Below are positions 19,562 through 29,119 of a DNA stretch of 56,468 nt, piece by piece. Position 1 is the stretch's first letter. Each line of letters opens with the position of its first letter. The stretch lies in contig JACFNP010000018.1 of NCBI GenBank assembly GCA_019454835.1, positions 1-56,468 of the forward strand. Reading direction: 5' to 3'. The DNA is from Rubellimicrobium sp. (GTDB lineage Bacteria > Pseudomonadota > Alphaproteobacteria > Rhodobacterales > Rhodobacteraceae). The notes under the pieces were generated by a model, which had not been told where the DNA came from, made no database searches, and saw nothing but the letters and a program-made list of their open reading frames with translations. A program made the position numbers and the translations under genes.

Positions 19562-19676
19562 CGTCATTGCGAGGGGGCGCAGCCGACGAAGCAACCCCGA
19601 TGTTACGTGTGAGCGGTCGGGGTTGCTTCGACTGCGCCTCGCAATGACGGGGTATGCAGTTCGCCCGATTGCCATG
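19562..19676 (+). repeat. Intergenic hairpin repeat, copy 7, with one outer arm
   Basis: The core hairpin is 19562-19649. Exactly 27 bp after it ends comes GTTCGCCCGATTGCCATG (19659-19676), which matches the 18-bp terminal inverted repeat of the two full-length elements at one or two mismatches. The left outer end is not complete. Confidence 0.88.
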
Positions 19677-19728
19677 ACACACGCGCTTCCCGCTTGCCCG
19701 CGCGCGCAGGCCCTGCCATGAACCGGGC

Positions 19729-20763
19729 ATGAGCACCGGCACCCTGACCATCGACCTTGACGCCATCGTGGCGAACTGGCGCGCGCTTGCGGCCATGACA
19801 CGCGCCGAAACCGCCGCCGTGGTGAAGGCCGACGCCTACGGCACCGGCGCGGGCCGGGTGGCGCGGGCGCTGGCCCATGCGGGTTGTCGGCGCTTCTTCG
19901 TCGCCGTCGCCGAGGAAGGCGCCGCCCTGCGCGAGACCGTGGGGCCGGACGTGGAAATCGGCGTCTTTTCCGGCCACATGCGCGGCGACACCGACATGAT
20001 CGCCGATCTCGGCCTGACGCCGATGATCAACAGCCTCGACCAGTTGACCCGCCATTTCGAATCCCTGCCCGGCCATCCGTTCGGCATCCAGCTTGATACC
20101 GGCATGAACCGGCTGGGGATGGAGTGGGACGAATGGGCGGCGGTGGCGGAAATCGCGCTGTCGCAGCGCCCCGTCCTGGTGATGAGCCATCTCGCCTGTT
20201 CGGACGAACCGGACCATCCGATGAATCCCTACCAGCTCGACCTGTTCCACCAGATGACCGACGGCATCGGCGTGCCGCGCTCGCTGGCCGCGACCGGCGG
20301 CATCCTGCTCGGGCCGGACTATCACTTCGACCTCGTGCGCCCCGGCATCGGCCTGCACGGCGCCGCGCCCTACAGGGGCCGCCCGTCGGTCGGCCTCGCG
20401 CTGCCGGTGGTCCAGTGCCGCGACCTCGCGCCCGGCGAGGTGGCGGGCTACGGCAACGGCTGGCAGGCGGAACGGCCGAGTCGCATCGCCACCGTCTCGG
20501 CGGGCTATGCCGACGGCATCTTCCGGGCGCTCGCGGGCCATCTTGTCCTGTGGCACGGCGATACGCCCTGCCCCGCCGTTGGTCGCATCTCGATGGACCT
20601 CGTCACCGTGGACATCACCGACCTGGGCGAAGACCCCGAGGCGCTGACCCTGATCGGCCCGCAGCAGGACGTGGACGAGATTGCGGTGGGCGCGGGCACC
20701 CTGGGCTACGAGATCCTGACCGCACTGGGCGCCCGCTACGCGCGGCGCTACGCCTCGACATGA
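19729..20763 (+). CDS. alr: Alanine racemase
   Basis: Alr makes D-alanine for peptidoglycan with PLP. Of its 344 residues, Lys33 in VVKADAYG binds PLP and Tyr260 in SAGYADG is the opposite-face base. The length is slightly short but normal for the group. The stop overlaps the mlaE start as ATGA, an arrangement seen in related genomes. Confidence 0.95.
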   Translation: MSTGTLTIDLDAIVANWRALAAMTRAETAAVVKADAYGTGAGRVARALAHAGCRRFFVAVAEEGAALRETVGPDVEIGVFSGHMRGDTDMIADLGLTPMINSLDQLTRHFESLPGHPFGIQLDTGMNRLGMEWDEWAAVAEIALSQRPVLVMSHLACSDEPDHPMNPYQLDLFHQMTDGIGVPRSLAATGGILLGPDYHFDLVRPGIGLHGAAPYRGRPSVGLALPVVQCRDLAPGEVAGYGNGWQAERPSRIATVSAGYADGIFRALAGHLVLWHGDTPCPAVGRISMDLVTVDITDLGEDPEALTLIGPQQDVDEIAVGAGTLGYEILTALGARYARRYAST

Positions 20764-21542
20764 ATGCCGCCGCACCGCTGGCGACGCTGGGCCGCGCCAC
20801 GCTGGCGATGCTGGGCGCCGTCGGCCGCTTCACGATCTGGCTCGGGCAGGTGCTGTCGCATGTCCTGCGCCCGCCGTTCTACGCGCGCGAGTTCCGCAAT
20901 GCGCTCATGCAGATCGGATACCTCAGCCTGCCGGTGGTCGGGCTGACCGCGCTGTTCACCGGCGGCGCGCTGGCCTTGCAGATCTACGCCGGATCGTCGC
21001 GCTTCGACGCGCAGTTCGCGGTGCCGCAGATCGTCGCCATCGGCGTGGTGCGCGAACTGGGGCCGGTCATGGTCGGGCTGATGATCGCGGCGCGGGTGAC
21101 ATCCTCCATCGCGGCGGAAATCGCCACGATGCGGGTGACCGAACAGATCGACGCGCTGGTGACGCTGTCCACCCATCCGCTGAAATACCTCGCCGCGCCG
21201 CGCGTGCTGGCGGGGGTGGTCGTCGTGCCGCTGCTGGTCGCGGTCGGCGACATTCTCGGCATCCTCGGCGGCTGGCTGGTGGCGGTGACGCGGCTCGATT
21301 TCGCCACGCATGAGTATCTCCAGAACACGGTCGATTTCCTCGATGCGACCGACATCACCTCGTCGCTGGTCAAGGGCGCCGCCTTCGGGCTGATCGCCAC
21401 CGCCACGGGCTGCTACGCGGGCATGAATGCGGGCCGGGGCGCGATCGGCGTGGGCCGCGCCACGAAATCCTCGGTGGTGATGGCGGCGGTGATGGTGCTG
21501 GCGGCGAACCTGCTGCTCACCGAGATGTTCTTTTCCCGATGA
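20760..21542 (+). CDS. mlaE: Mla-type ABC transporter permease MlaE
   Basis: This integral inner-membrane protein of 260 residues belongs to the MlaE family and moves phospholipids to or from the outer membrane. Hallmarks are an N-terminal amphipathic helix, hydrophobic segments starting near residue 60, [14 protein letters not shown], and the conserved [16 protein letters not shown] cytoplasmic helix that contacts MlaF. It overlaps alr by 4 bp and mlaF by 4 bp. The substrate-binding partner MlaD is not adjacent here. Confidence 0.95.
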   Translation: MNAAAPLATLGRATLAMLGAVGRFTIWLGQVLSHVLRPPFYAREFRNALMQIGYLSLPVVGLTALFTGGALALQIYAGSSRFDAQFAVPQIVAIGVVRELGPVMVGLMIAARVTSSIAAEIATMRVTEQIDALVTLSTHPLKYLAAPRVLAGVVVVPLLVAVGDILGILGGWLVAVTRLDFATHEYLQNTVDFLDATDITSSLVKGAAFGLIATATGCYAGMNAGRGAIGVGRATKSSVVMAAVMVLAANLLLTEMFFSR

Positions 21543-22288
21543 TCCGGCTGCGCGGCATCACCCGCAGCTTCGGCGCCAACCGCGTGCTCGCGGGCGTCGA
21601 TCTCGACGTGGGCCGCGGCGAGAGCGTCGTCGTCATCGGCGGTTCCGGTTCGGGCAAGTCGGTGCTGGTCAAATGCATCCTCGGCCTCGTGCGGCCCGAC
21701 GCCGGGTCGGTGCTGATCGACGGCGCCGAACTGCGCGACCGCCATGCGCGCGACGCCTTTCTCGCGCGCGCGGGCGTGCTGTTCCAGGGCGGGGCGCTGT
21801 TCGACAGCCTGCCGGTCTGGCAGAACGTCGCCTTCCGCTTCCTGCGCGGCCCCAGGGCGCTGCCGCGCGCGCAGGCGCGGGCGCTGGCGGTCGAGCGGCT
21901 CGCCCGTGTCGGGCTGGCGGCGGATGTGGCCGACCGGCTGCCCGCCGAACTGTCCGGCGGGATGCAGAAGCGCGTCGGCCTTGCCCGCGCCATCGCCGCC
22001 GATCCCGAGATGATCTTCTTCGACGAACCGACGACCGGCCTCGATCCGATCATGTCGGGGGTCATCAACACGCTGATCCGCTCGATCCAGCGCGAGATCG
22101 GCGCCACCGCCATCACCATCACTCACGACATGACCTCGGTGCGCGCCATCGCCGACCGGGTGGCGATGCTGCATGACGGCGTGATCCGCTGGACAGGCAC
22201 CGTCGCGGAAATGGACGCAACGTCCGACCCTTACGTCGCGCAGTTCATCCGGGGTGCCGCCGAAGGCCCGATCCGGGCCCTGCGCTGA
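21539..22288 (+). CDS. mlaF: Mla-type ABC transporter ATPase MlaF
   Basis: The 249-residue ATPase has Walker A GGSGSGKS (about 34-41), the Q-loop in LFQGGALFDSLPVWQNV typical of MlaF/Ttg2A, signature LSGGMQKR and Walker B MIFFDEPTTGLDP. Its start is fused to the mlaE stop as ATGA, so the two subunits are made together. The last gene of the dnaB-alr-mlaEF run, it converges with an SH3-domain gene whose stop abuts it. Confidence 0.95.
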   Translation: MIRLRGITRSFGANRVLAGVDLDVGRGESVVVIGGSGSGKSVLVKCILGLVRPDAGSVLIDGAELRDRHARDAFLARAGVLFQGGALFDSLPVWQNVAFRFLRGPRALPRAQARALAVERLARVGLAADVADRLPAELSGGMQKRVGLARAIAADPEMIFFDEPTTGLDPIMSGVINTLIRSIQREIGATAITITHDMTSVRAIADRVAMLHDGVIRWTGTVAEMDATSDPYVAQFIRGAAEGPIRALR

Positions 22289-23083
22289 TTATTCAAACGT
22301 CCAGCCCGGATGCACCACGCGGATGATCCGCACCGGGTTGCCGATCTGGGCGTCGTCGCGGCGCAGGTTGAAGGTGACGGTGCTTTCGCGGCCGAAATTC
22401 ACCAGATCGACATGCACGGTCATGAAGCCCTGGATGTTGGGCTGCGCGGCGTCGGGGTAGATGCGCAGGATGCGACCGTCGAAATCCTGCGCGTCATACA
22501 GGACATCTCCGCCATGCCCCTCCAGCCGCCCGGCGATCCAGCCTGAAAAGTAAAGTGGCGCCATGCCGTAGAACGGATTGTCCTCGATGGTCCGCGCGCT
22601 GGCGAAGGCGGCATAAAGGTCGCGCACCACCTCCATCGCCATGCGCAGGTCGGAGTCGCTGCCCGCAAGCGACAGGTCCACCACCGGATCGCCGACCGAG
22701 GCGGGCTTGGCTGCGGGCGCGTCGATCGGGGTGGCGCCGTCCTCCTCGAGATAGGCACCGTTCACCCAGCCCGCGCGGGTCAGGTCGGCGCTGCGCATCA
22801 GGCACCAGCGGGCGGGCAGCGCGGCGCGCGCGGCCTCGGACATGTCCATGAACAGCGCCATCGGCACCAGCGGCACGCAGGTCACCTGCTGCAAGCCGCG
22901 CTCGCCGGGGGCGAAACGGTCGATCACCTGATACTGCGTCCCCGGCCCCATCCGCGCGTTGAGCACATCACCAGAGGCGACCCCCACCACCTGCCAGGCA
23001 TCCGGCCCGTGGCCGTCGATGTCGGCCATGGCGCCGGTGGCGGCAAATGCAAGGGCAAGGGCAAGAGAACGCAGGGCAGACAT
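22289..23083 (-). CDS. Exported SH3-domain protein
   Basis: The 264-residue protein has a clear signal peptide (MSALRSLALALAFAATGAMA) and then a bacterial SH3-like domain (about residues 28-105: VVGVASGDVLNARMGPGTQYQVI...CVPL...RWCLMR...GWVNGAYL). The C-terminal half (about 125-264) is a domain I cannot name. A GGAG site lies upstream of ATG 23083. SH3 domains of this kind often bind cell-wall or peptide ligands in the periplasm; the precise role is unknown. Its stop directly abuts mlaF. Confidence 0.8.
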   Translation of the reverse strand: MSALRSLALALAFAATGAMADIDGHGPDAWQVVGVASGDVLNARMGPGTQYQVIDRFAPGERGLQQVTCVPLVPMALFMDMSEAARAALPARWCLMRSADLTRAGWVNGAYLEEDGATPIDAPAAKPASVGDPVVDLSLAGSDSDLRMAMEVVRDLYAAFASARTIEDNPFYGMAPLYFSGWIAGRLEGHGGDVLYDAQDFDGRILRIYPDAAQPNIQGFMTVHVDLVNFGRESTVTFNLRRDDAQIGNPVRIIRVVHPGWTFE

Positions 23084-23175
23084 TGAAACACTCCGGTTGG
23101 CTGCCCCACCGTCCCCGACCGCACCCGCCCCTGTCAACCTTTGCGGGCGTGACGGGCCGGGCAATCGGCATGTTC

Positions 23176-23263
23176 CGTCATTGCGAGCCGCAGGCGAAGC
23201 AACCCCGACCGCTCACACACAACATCGGGGTTGCTTCGTCGGCTGCGCCTCCTCGCAATGACG
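23176..23263 (-). repeat. Intergenic hairpin repeat, copy 8
   Basis: Complete short-arm-first copy. The left flank GGGCAATCGGCATGTTC is the outer arm of the full-length element with 8 bases deleted. Confidence 0.9.
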
Positions 23264-23286
23264 AGAGGGGCGCGGCAGGCCCCGGT

Positions 23287-24417
23287 TCAGCAATCCACCC
23301 ACTGTCCGCCGATCACCATGCCCCTTGCCGTCAGACGTTGCGGATGGGTGACGATCTCGCCCAGCACGTCCTCGAGCGCGATCTCGCGGTCCTCGAGCGC
23401 GATCAGGCTGGCATCGCCCGTGCTGCCGACCGCCAGCGTCCCCAGTTCCGGGCGCCGCAGCGCCCGCGCGGGCGCCTCGGTCGCGGCGCGGATCACATCG
23501 GCCAGCGGCATCCCCAGCGCGAGGAACTTGGTCATCGTGCGTAGCAGGTCATGCGCGGGGCCGTCGATGCACATGGCGTGCACGTCCGACGAGATGCTGT
23601 CGGGCCAGAAGCCCTGCCCGGCCATCGCCTGCGCGGTCTCCCAGGAAAACGAGCCCATGCCGTGGCCGATGTCGAACAGCACCCCGCGTTCGCGCCCGCG
23701 CAGCACCGCGTCGCGGATGCGGCCCTGTCCGTCGCAGGGCGCGTTGGGGAAGGGGCGGAAGGCATGGGTCAGCACGTCGCCGGGGCGCAGCAGGTCCACG
23801 ACCTCGGCATAGGAAGGCGGCGCCTCGTCGATATGCAGCATCAGCGGGATGCCCGCCTTGTCCGCCGCATCCAGCCCGACCAGCAGCGGCCCGATGCCGT
23901 TGTCGCCCGAGGAATTGCGCCCGACCCGCACCTTGATGCCGATGATGTGTTCGGGGCTGTCGCGCGCCACCGCAACCGCGTCGCGCGCGGCCATCAGGCG
24001 CATGTCCCAGCTTTCGCCGACCATGATCGTCGGTGAAAAGGCGAAGATGCCCGCAAAGGACACATGCAGATAGACAAGGATGCGCACCTGCGCGCGCTCG
24101 ATCACATGGGCGCGGAAACCGGCGAAGTTGCCGGGACCCGCGCTGCCGGTATCGACCACCGTGGTCGCGGCGGTCTTGCGCCCGTAGGCGTCGGCATCCA
24201 CCCCCAGCGAGGTGCCGCCCCAGTAGACATGCGTATGCAGGTCGATGAGGCCGGGGGTCAGGATCATCCCCGCGCCGTCGCGCCGGTCGCGGCCCTGCAA
24301 CCCGTCGCCGATCCCGGCCACCCGGCCATCCGCGAACGCAACATCGCGGACGGCATCCAGCCCCTGCGCCGGGTCGATCACCCGCGCGCCCGCGATCACC
24401 AGATCATGTGTCATCAT
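23287..24417 (-). CDS. Amidohydrolase/deacetylase-family metallohydrolase
   Basis: This 376-residue TIM-barrel enzyme of the amidohydrolase superfamily has metal ligands in LIDLHTHVYWGG (His61, His63), a Lys in IGIKVRVG (candidate carbamylated bridge), His in MLHIDE and LTHAF, and Asp in ISSDVHAM. It belongs to the branch annotated as amidohydrolase/deacetylase (PRK09237-like), which removes acyl or opens cyclic amide groups. It is the last gene of the six-gene operon, 6 bp after the amidase. Either of the first two ATG codons could be used. Substrate unknown. Confidence 0.88.
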   Translation of the reverse strand: MMTHDLVIAGARVIDPAQGLDAVRDVAFADGRVAGIGDGLQGRDRRDGAGMILTPGLIDLHTHVYWGGTSLGVDADAYGRKTAATTVVDTGSAGPGNFAGFRAHVIERAQVRILVYLHVSFAGIFAFSPTIMVGESWDMRLMAARDAVAVARDSPEHIIGIKVRVGRNSSGDNGIGPLLVGLDAADKAGIPLMLHIDEAPPSYAEVVDLLRPGDVLTHAFRPFPNAPCDGQGRIRDAVLRGRERGVLFDIGHGMGSFSWETAQAMAGQGFWPDSISSDVHAMCIDGPAHDLLRTMTKFLALGMPLADVIRAATEAPARALRRPELGTLAVGSTGDASLIALEDREIALEDVLGEIVTHPQRLTARGMVIGGQWVDC

Positions 24418-24423
24418 CCCTCC

Positions 24424-25848
24424 TCAGGCGGCCACCGGCGGGCGCCGGTCGCGCCACGGCATTGCCTCTTCCAGTGCGCGCGCCACGGCAAGCAGGGTCG
24501 CCTCGCCGCCGATCCGCCCGACAAGCTGCACGCCCGCAGGCATGTGCCCGGCCTGCGCCAGCGGCAGCGACATCGCGGGTTGGCCCGACATGTTGAACGG
24601 CGTCATGAACACCGCATCGTGCCACAGCGCGTTATACGCATCGAGATCACGCATCGTCATGTCGTAATAGCCCTTGGGCCGTGGCGGCTGGGTCAGGGTC
24701 GGGGTCAGGAACACGTCGTAGGCGTCAAGGTCCTGCACCACATCGCGCCCCATCTCGCGCACTCCGGCGATATTGGCCTGATGCGCGATGCCGCTGGTGG
24801 CGCGGCCGCGCTCGATCACCGCCATGGTGACGGGTTCGACCTCGCCCTCGGCGATCTTGCGACCGAACAGCCCCTCGAACAGGTCGTAGGTCGCCGCCGT
24901 CTCCACGCAGGTCATGTCGGTATAGGTCTTCCACAGCCGCGCGGCGTCGAAGCCCATGTCGTGTTCCTCGACCGCATGGCCCATCGATTCGAGCATCCGC
25001 GCCACCGCGCGCACGCCCTCGGCGATGTCGGGATGCACGTCATTGCCCGCCGGGTCGGTGACGGTGAAGCCCACCCGCAGCTTGCCAGGCGCCCGCTGCG
25101 CCAGTTCCGAGAACGACTGTTCCGGCATCGCCAGCCCGTAGATGTCGCCCGGCACCGCCCCGGCGATATTGTCGAGATAAAGCGCGGTATCGCGCACCGT
25201 GCGGCTGAGGCAGTTGAAATAGGCCCCGCCCGCCCAGTAATCGGCAAAGGGCGCCAGCGTGGTGCGCCCGCGCGACGGCTTCAGCCCCACGACCCCGCAG
25301 CAGGAGGCGGGCACCCGGATCGAACCGGCGCCGTCGCTGGCCTCGGCCAGCGGCACCATGCCCGACGCCACCGCTGCCGCCGCGCCGCCCGACGATCCGC
25401 CGGGCGTGAGCGCCCTGTCCCAGGGGTTGAAGGTCGGGCCGTACATCACCGGGCTGGTGTCGATCGACCAGCCGTTTTCGGGCGCGTTGGTCTTGCCGAT
25501 CAGGTACAGCCCGGCGGCCTTCATCCGGCCCACCACCACCGAGTCGCCCTGCGCGACCACGTCCTTGAGGAAGATCGAGGTATTGTTGGCCTGCACCCCG
25601 CCCCAGCCCGAGGCCAGTTCCTTCAGCAGGAACGGAATCCCCTTCAGCGGCGCGTCGCCCGGTGCCGCCGCCGCCGCGCGGCCGATGTCGTAGAGCTTGC
25701 AGATCACCGCGTTGAGCGCCGGGTTCAGCGCCTCGACCGCGCGAATCCCCGCCTCGACCACCTCGGTTGCGCTGACTTCGCCCTTCGCGATCAGCCCGCG
25801 CAGTTCCACCGCATCCGCGCGGCGATAGGTGTCATCAAATCCGGCCAT
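24424..25848 (-). CDS. Amidase-signature family amidase
   Basis: The 474-residue protein has the Ser-cisSer-Lys triad of the amidase signature family: Lys76 in FLLKELAS, the TPGGSSGG stretch near 148-155, and nucleophile Ser176 in DGAGSIRVPAS. It would hydrolyse a carboxamide to acid and ammonia or amine. No GatB-like partner is encoded, so a free-standing catabolic amidase is more likely than GatA. It lies between the oxidoreductase and the amidohydrolase in the RpiR-linked operon. Confidence 0.93.
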   Translation of the reverse strand: MAGFDDTYRRADAVELRGLIAKGEVSATEVVEAGIRAVEALNPALNAVICKLYDIGRAAAAAPGDAPLKGIPFLLKELASGWGGVQANNTSIFLKDVVAQGDSVVVGRMKAAGLYLIGKTNAPENGWSIDTSPVMYGPTFNPWDRALTPGGSSGGAAAAVASGMVPLAEASDGAGSIRVPASCCGVVGLKPSRGRTTLAPFADYWAGGAYFNCLSRTVRDTALYLDNIAGAVPGDIYGLAMPEQSFSELAQRAPGKLRVGFTVTDPAGNDVHPDIAEGVRAVARMLESMGHAVEEHDMGFDAARLWKTYTDMTCVETAATYDLFEGLFGRKIAEGEVEPVTMAVIERGRATSGIAHQANIAGVREMGRDVVQDLDAYDVFLTPTLTQPPRPKGYYDMTMRDLDAYNALWHDAVFMTPFNMSGQPAMSLPLAQAGHMPAGVQLVGRIGGEATLLAVARALEEAMPWRDRRPPVAA

Positions 25849-25881
25849 CCCCTCGCCCTTTCACCTTTTCGCAAATATCCT

Positions 25882-25927
25882 GGGGGGAGGCCCGGAACGG
25901 GCCGGGGGGCAAGGCCCCCCTCCCCCC
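25882..25927 (-). terminator. GC-rich fold-back between oxidoreductase and amidase genes
   Basis: GGGGGGAGG (25882-25890) pairs with CCTCCCCCC (25919-25927), enclosing GGCCC...GGGCC and a GGGGGGC...GCCCCCC pairing. On the minus strand it is followed by AGGATATTTGCG, a motif that I know to follow such fold-backs in Rhodobacterales. It may attenuate transcription into the two hydrolase genes. Confidence 0.4.
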
Positions 25928-25933
25928 CGCCGG

Positions 25934-27016
25934 TCAGTCCAGCCGCACCACCTCGCCGGTGGCGATGCTTTCTTCGGCGGCCAGCACGATGCGCAGCGAA
26001 TCCACCGCCGCCTGCATCGATTCCGACAGGTCCATGTCCTCGCGGATCGCGCGCAGGAACAGGGCCTGCTCGCGGTCGCACAGCTCCTGGTGGCCGGGTT
26101 CGTCGCCGGTGCGCAGGATGTCGTCGGGCCGCAGGAAGTTCTTGTCACCGCCCACCGCCGCGTGGTGCACGCGGATCACGTCGGTCTTGGTGTGCTTGTC
26201 GATATTGGCGCTGTCGGACAGGTCGTCCGCATCTTCGCGGGCGTGATCGTCGGGCACCAGGCTGACGGCGCCTTTCGGCCCCACCACATCCTTCACGAAG
26301 AAGGCGGTCTCGGACATCATCGGCCCCCAGCCCGCCTCGTACCAGCCGACCGAGCCGTCATCGAAGGTCACCTGCAGCTGCCCGTAATTGGGCTTGTCCG
26401 CCGCATCCCATAGCGCGGCGCCGATCCCGTGCACCCGCACGGGTTTCGCCCCCGTCAACTGGCACATCACGTCGACGTAATGCACGCCGCAATCGACGAT
26501 CGGGATCAGGCTGTCGATGAGGTTCTTGTGCCACATCCAGGCATCGCCGGATGATTGCTGGTTCAGGTTCAGCCGCATGACCAGCGGCTTGCCCATGGTC
26601 CGGCCGATCTCGATGAACTTCTCCCAGCTCGGATGCACACGCAGGATGTAGCCCAACACCAGCTTGCGGTTCAGGCGCTTCGCGGTGGCGACCACGGCCT
26701 CGGCCTCGGCATTGGTGGTGCCGATGGGCTTTTCCATGAACACATGCGCGCCCGCCTCCATCGCGGCGATGGCGATTTCGGCATGGGTGTTGGGCCAGGT
26801 GTTCACCGACACCGCATCGGGCTTCAGTTCCGCAATGGCGGCCTTCCAGTCCTCGAACAGCGGATAGCCCTTCAATTCCTCGGGAATGGTCTTCGAGCGG
26901 ATCGTGCGCGAGCACAGGCCCACGATCTCGAAGCCGGGATTGCGGTGATAGGCGCTCGCATGCGAGGCCCCCATGTTGCCCAGTCCCACGACCAGCACGC
27001 GCACCGGATCGCTCAT
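25934..27016 (-). CDS. Gfo/Idh/MocA-family oxidoreductase
   Basis: The 360-residue protein has an N-terminal Rossmann domain with VLVVGLGNMGASHA (about 7-20), the family motif MEKPIGTTNAEA, and a C-terminal substrate domain. These enzymes oxidise or reduce sugars, inositols or related polyols with NAD(P). Its place after the binding-protein gene suggests it acts on the imported compound. The end GEVVRLD is complete. Substrate cannot be read. Confidence 0.92.
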   Translation of the reverse strand: MSDPVRVLVVGLGNMGASHASAYHRNPGFEIVGLCSRTIRSKTIPEELKGYPLFEDWKAAIAELKPDAVSVNTWPNTHAEIAIAAMEAGAHVFMEKPIGTTNAEAEAVVATAKRLNRKLVLGYILRVHPSWEKFIEIGRTMGKPLVMRLNLNQQSSGDAWMWHKNLIDSLIPIVDCGVHYVDVMCQLTGAKPVRVHGIGAALWDAADKPNYGQLQVTFDDGSVGWYEAGWGPMMSETAFFVKDVVGPKGAVSLVPDDHAREDADDLSDSANIDKHTKTDVIRVHHAAVGGDKNFLRPDDILRTGDEPGHQELCDREQALFLRAIREDMDLSESMQAAVDSLRIVLAAEESIATGEVVRLD

Positions 27017-27040
27017 GTCATGCTCCTCCTCGCATCATCG

Positions 27041-27069
27041 GGGGCAGGCCGCGTGCTGCGCCCTGCCCC
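27041..27069. other. Hairpin between binding-protein and oxidoreductase genes
   Basis: GGGGCAGG (27041-27048) pairs with CCTGCCCC (27062-27069). A T-run follows only on the plus strand, whereas the genes run on the minus strand. It may protect the binding-protein mRNA from 3' decay and so raise its level over downstream genes. Confidence 0.45.
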
Positions 27070-27084
27070 GTTTTTCGTGCCGGT

Positions 27085-28245
27085 TCAGCCAGCGTTGCCG
27101 ATGGCCTGGTCGAACATATGCGCCCGCAGCTCGTCGGCATCGACCGCCGCCAGATCGGCATCGACCTCGTAGGCGGCGGCCTCGGCGGCGACCTCCTCGG
27201 ACGAGAAGTCGTTGGCACCTGCGATCAGGTCGTTGGTGCAGACGTCGGTCGCCACCGGCGGCTCGGTCCCCTCGACCTGCGACGACAGGTCGAAGAAGGT
27301 CTGCCAGCTGTCCATGTCGTGCCAGCCCCAGCCGCCGCGCTTGTCCATGTCGCCACGATAGACATACATCTGCTGGATGATCGACATCATGCCCAGCTCG
27401 GGGCCAAGGTTGTCGGCCAGGGTCGGGAACTGCTCGAACACCGCCTGCACGCCCGCGGCCGGGTTGTGCCAGGCGAACTCCATCGCCTTGGCATAGCCGT
27501 GCAGATAGCGGGTCAGGAAGTCGACCTTGTCGGGATCCTCAAGGTCGGCACTGCGGATGACATAGGTGTTCGCGGGCAGCGGCGAATGCTGCACGCCCAG
27601 CCAGTATTCGAAGTCGAGCCCCGAGGAAATCCACTCGGCGCGCAGGCCCTCCCACGACAGCGCCGCGTCGCCCTGACCGGCAGCCAGCGCGGTGCCCCAG
27701 GTCGGCCAGCCGGCCTCGACATAGGTGATCTTCGACAGGTCCACGCCCTGCGCCAGCAGCATCGGGTCGCAGATCGACTGCCACGCCGCCGAGCCGAGCA
27801 GGATGGTCTTGCCCTCAAGCTCCCTGATGTCGGCCGGGCCCTCGCCCTTGCGGAACGCGAACGAGAACGTGTCGCGCGCGCCAAGGCTGAAGACCGACTT
27901 GAGGTTCATCCCCTCGCGCAGGCCGAACGAGAACACGCCCGGCGACGGAAAGCCCATGTCGGCCTGGCCGAGATCGACGAATTTCACCGTCGCGGTGCCG
28001 TCCGAAGGCCCGGGCTGCATGTCGGTATCCATGCCGTCGAAATAGCCGAGCTTCTTGCCCAGCCAGTACGGGTAGTCGTCAAGCACCTCGAGCGTGCCGC
28101 GCGGGCTGATCCAGGTGAAGGTGTGGTCATAGGGTTCGGCGGCGGCAAGGCGCGGCAGGCCGATGGCCGAGACGGCAACGCCGCCCGCCGTGACCTGCAG
28201 CAACCTGCGGCGCGACATGCCGGGACCGGGATGATGAAGTTTCAT
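27085..28245 (-). CDS. NitT/TauT-type ABC substrate-binding protein with Tat signal
   Basis: The 386-residue protein starts with a twin-arginine signal (MSRRRLLQVTAGGVAVSAIG then a cleavage region at LAAAEP). The mature part is of the NMT1/nitrate-taurine binding-protein type. GGGAG precedes ATG 28245. Tat export means it folds in the cytoplasm. It supplies the periplasmic receptor for the permease and ATPase upstream. Ligands of this family include sulfonates, pyrimidine precursors and aromatic acids, so the ligand is open. Confidence 0.9.
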   Translation of the reverse strand: MKLHHPGPGMSRRRLLQVTAGGVAVSAIGLPRLAAAEPYDHTFTWISPRGTLEVLDDYPYWLGKKLGYFDGMDTDMQPGPSDGTATVKFVDLGQADMGFPSPGVFSFGLREGMNLKSVFSLGARDTFSFAFRKGEGPADIRELEGKTILLGSAAWQSICDPMLLAQGVDLSKITYVEAGWPTWGTALAAGQGDAALSWEGLRAEWISSGLDFEYWLGVQHSPLPANTYVIRSADLEDPDKVDFLTRYLHGYAKAMEFAWHNPAAGVQAVFEQFPTLADNLGPELGMMSIIQQMYVYRGDMDKRGGWGWHDMDSWQTFFDLSSQVEGTEPPVATDVCTNDLIAGANDFSSEEVAAEAAAYEVDADLAAVDADELRAHMFDQAIGNAG

Positions 28246-28285
28246 GGTGTTGGACTCCCTCTGTTGACGGTGTGAAAGCGGGGGT

Positions 28286-29119
28286 TCAGGTTTCCCAGCT
28301 TGCCCATTTCTTCCCGATCAGGAAGAAAATGACATAGATCAGGATGCCCATCCCCGAGAGAATGAGGATCACGGCAAAGAATTCGGGCATCCGTATCATG
28401 CTCGAATAGGTGGTCAGCCGGTTGCCGAGGCCAAAGCCGCCGCCCGCCATTTCCGCGCCCACCGTGGTCAGCAGGCCGAAGATGCCGCCGACCATCAGCC
28501 CGACCAGGATCATCGGCAGCGCCATCGGCGCGCGGATTTTCCAGAAGATTTGCAGCACCGAGGCGCCGTAGCTGCGCGCCAGCGCGATCTTGGCGCTGTC
28601 GGTGCGCCGGAACCCGGTGGCGGCATTGATCATCACCATCGGCCCGGTGGCCAGCGACACGGCGATGATGCGCGGCGTGTAGCCAAAGCCGAAACGCAGG
28701 ATCAGCAGCGGCACCAGCGCCAGCATCGGCGTCGTGACAAGGATCAGGATATAGGGGGTGATGACCTTTTCCACGAAGGGGAACTGGGTGATGACGGCGG
28801 CCAGCAGCAGCCCGATCCCGGCACCGATGCCGAAGCCCGACAGCAAAGTGACCACCGAATAGCCCCAGTGCGGCGCGACATTGGGCAGCTCTTTCACGAA
28901 GGCGGCGGCGATGGCCGAGGGTTTCGGCAGCACGTATTCGGGCACCTGATACCAGCCGAGCAGGAATTCCAGCCCGCCGATGATGACCACCGCGACCAGC
29001 AGGATCACCGCGATCTCGGCCAGCGTCCGCCCGCCGCCCGCCCCCAGCGAGACCGAGCCCAGCCCGACCCCGCCGCCTGCGGCCTTCGATCCGAATTCGG
29101 GGATGGCGTCGTCGCTCAT
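28286..29119 (-). CDS. ABC transporter permease (NitT/TauT type)
   Basis: The 277-residue membrane protein has about six hydrophobic segments (first at about residues 35-53, LAEIAVILLVAVVIIGGLEF) and the permease EAA-like loop ALARSYGASVLQIFWKIRAP. The ATPase gene overlaps its start by 4 bp (ATGA). It forms the pore of the importer with the ATPase and the Tat-exported receptor. Confidence 0.94.
   Translation of the reverse strand: MSDDAIPEFGSKAAGGGVGLGSVSLGAGGGRTLAEIAVILLVAVVIIGGLEFLLGWYQVPEYVLPKPSAIAAAFVKELPNVAPHWGYSVVTLLSGFGIGAGIGLLLAAVITQFPFVEKVITPYILILVTTPMLALVPLLILRFGFGYTPRIIAVSLATGPMVMINAATGFRRTDSAKIALARSYGASVLQIFWKIRAPMALPMILVGLMVGGIFGLLTTVGAEMAGGGFGLGNRLTTYSSMIRMPEFFAVILILSGMGILIYVIFFLIGKKWASWET

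Noticed and set aside
24424-25848. The amidase as GatA of the tRNA amidotransferase
   Set aside because: There is no GatB or GatC gene nearby, and the context is a catabolic transport operon.
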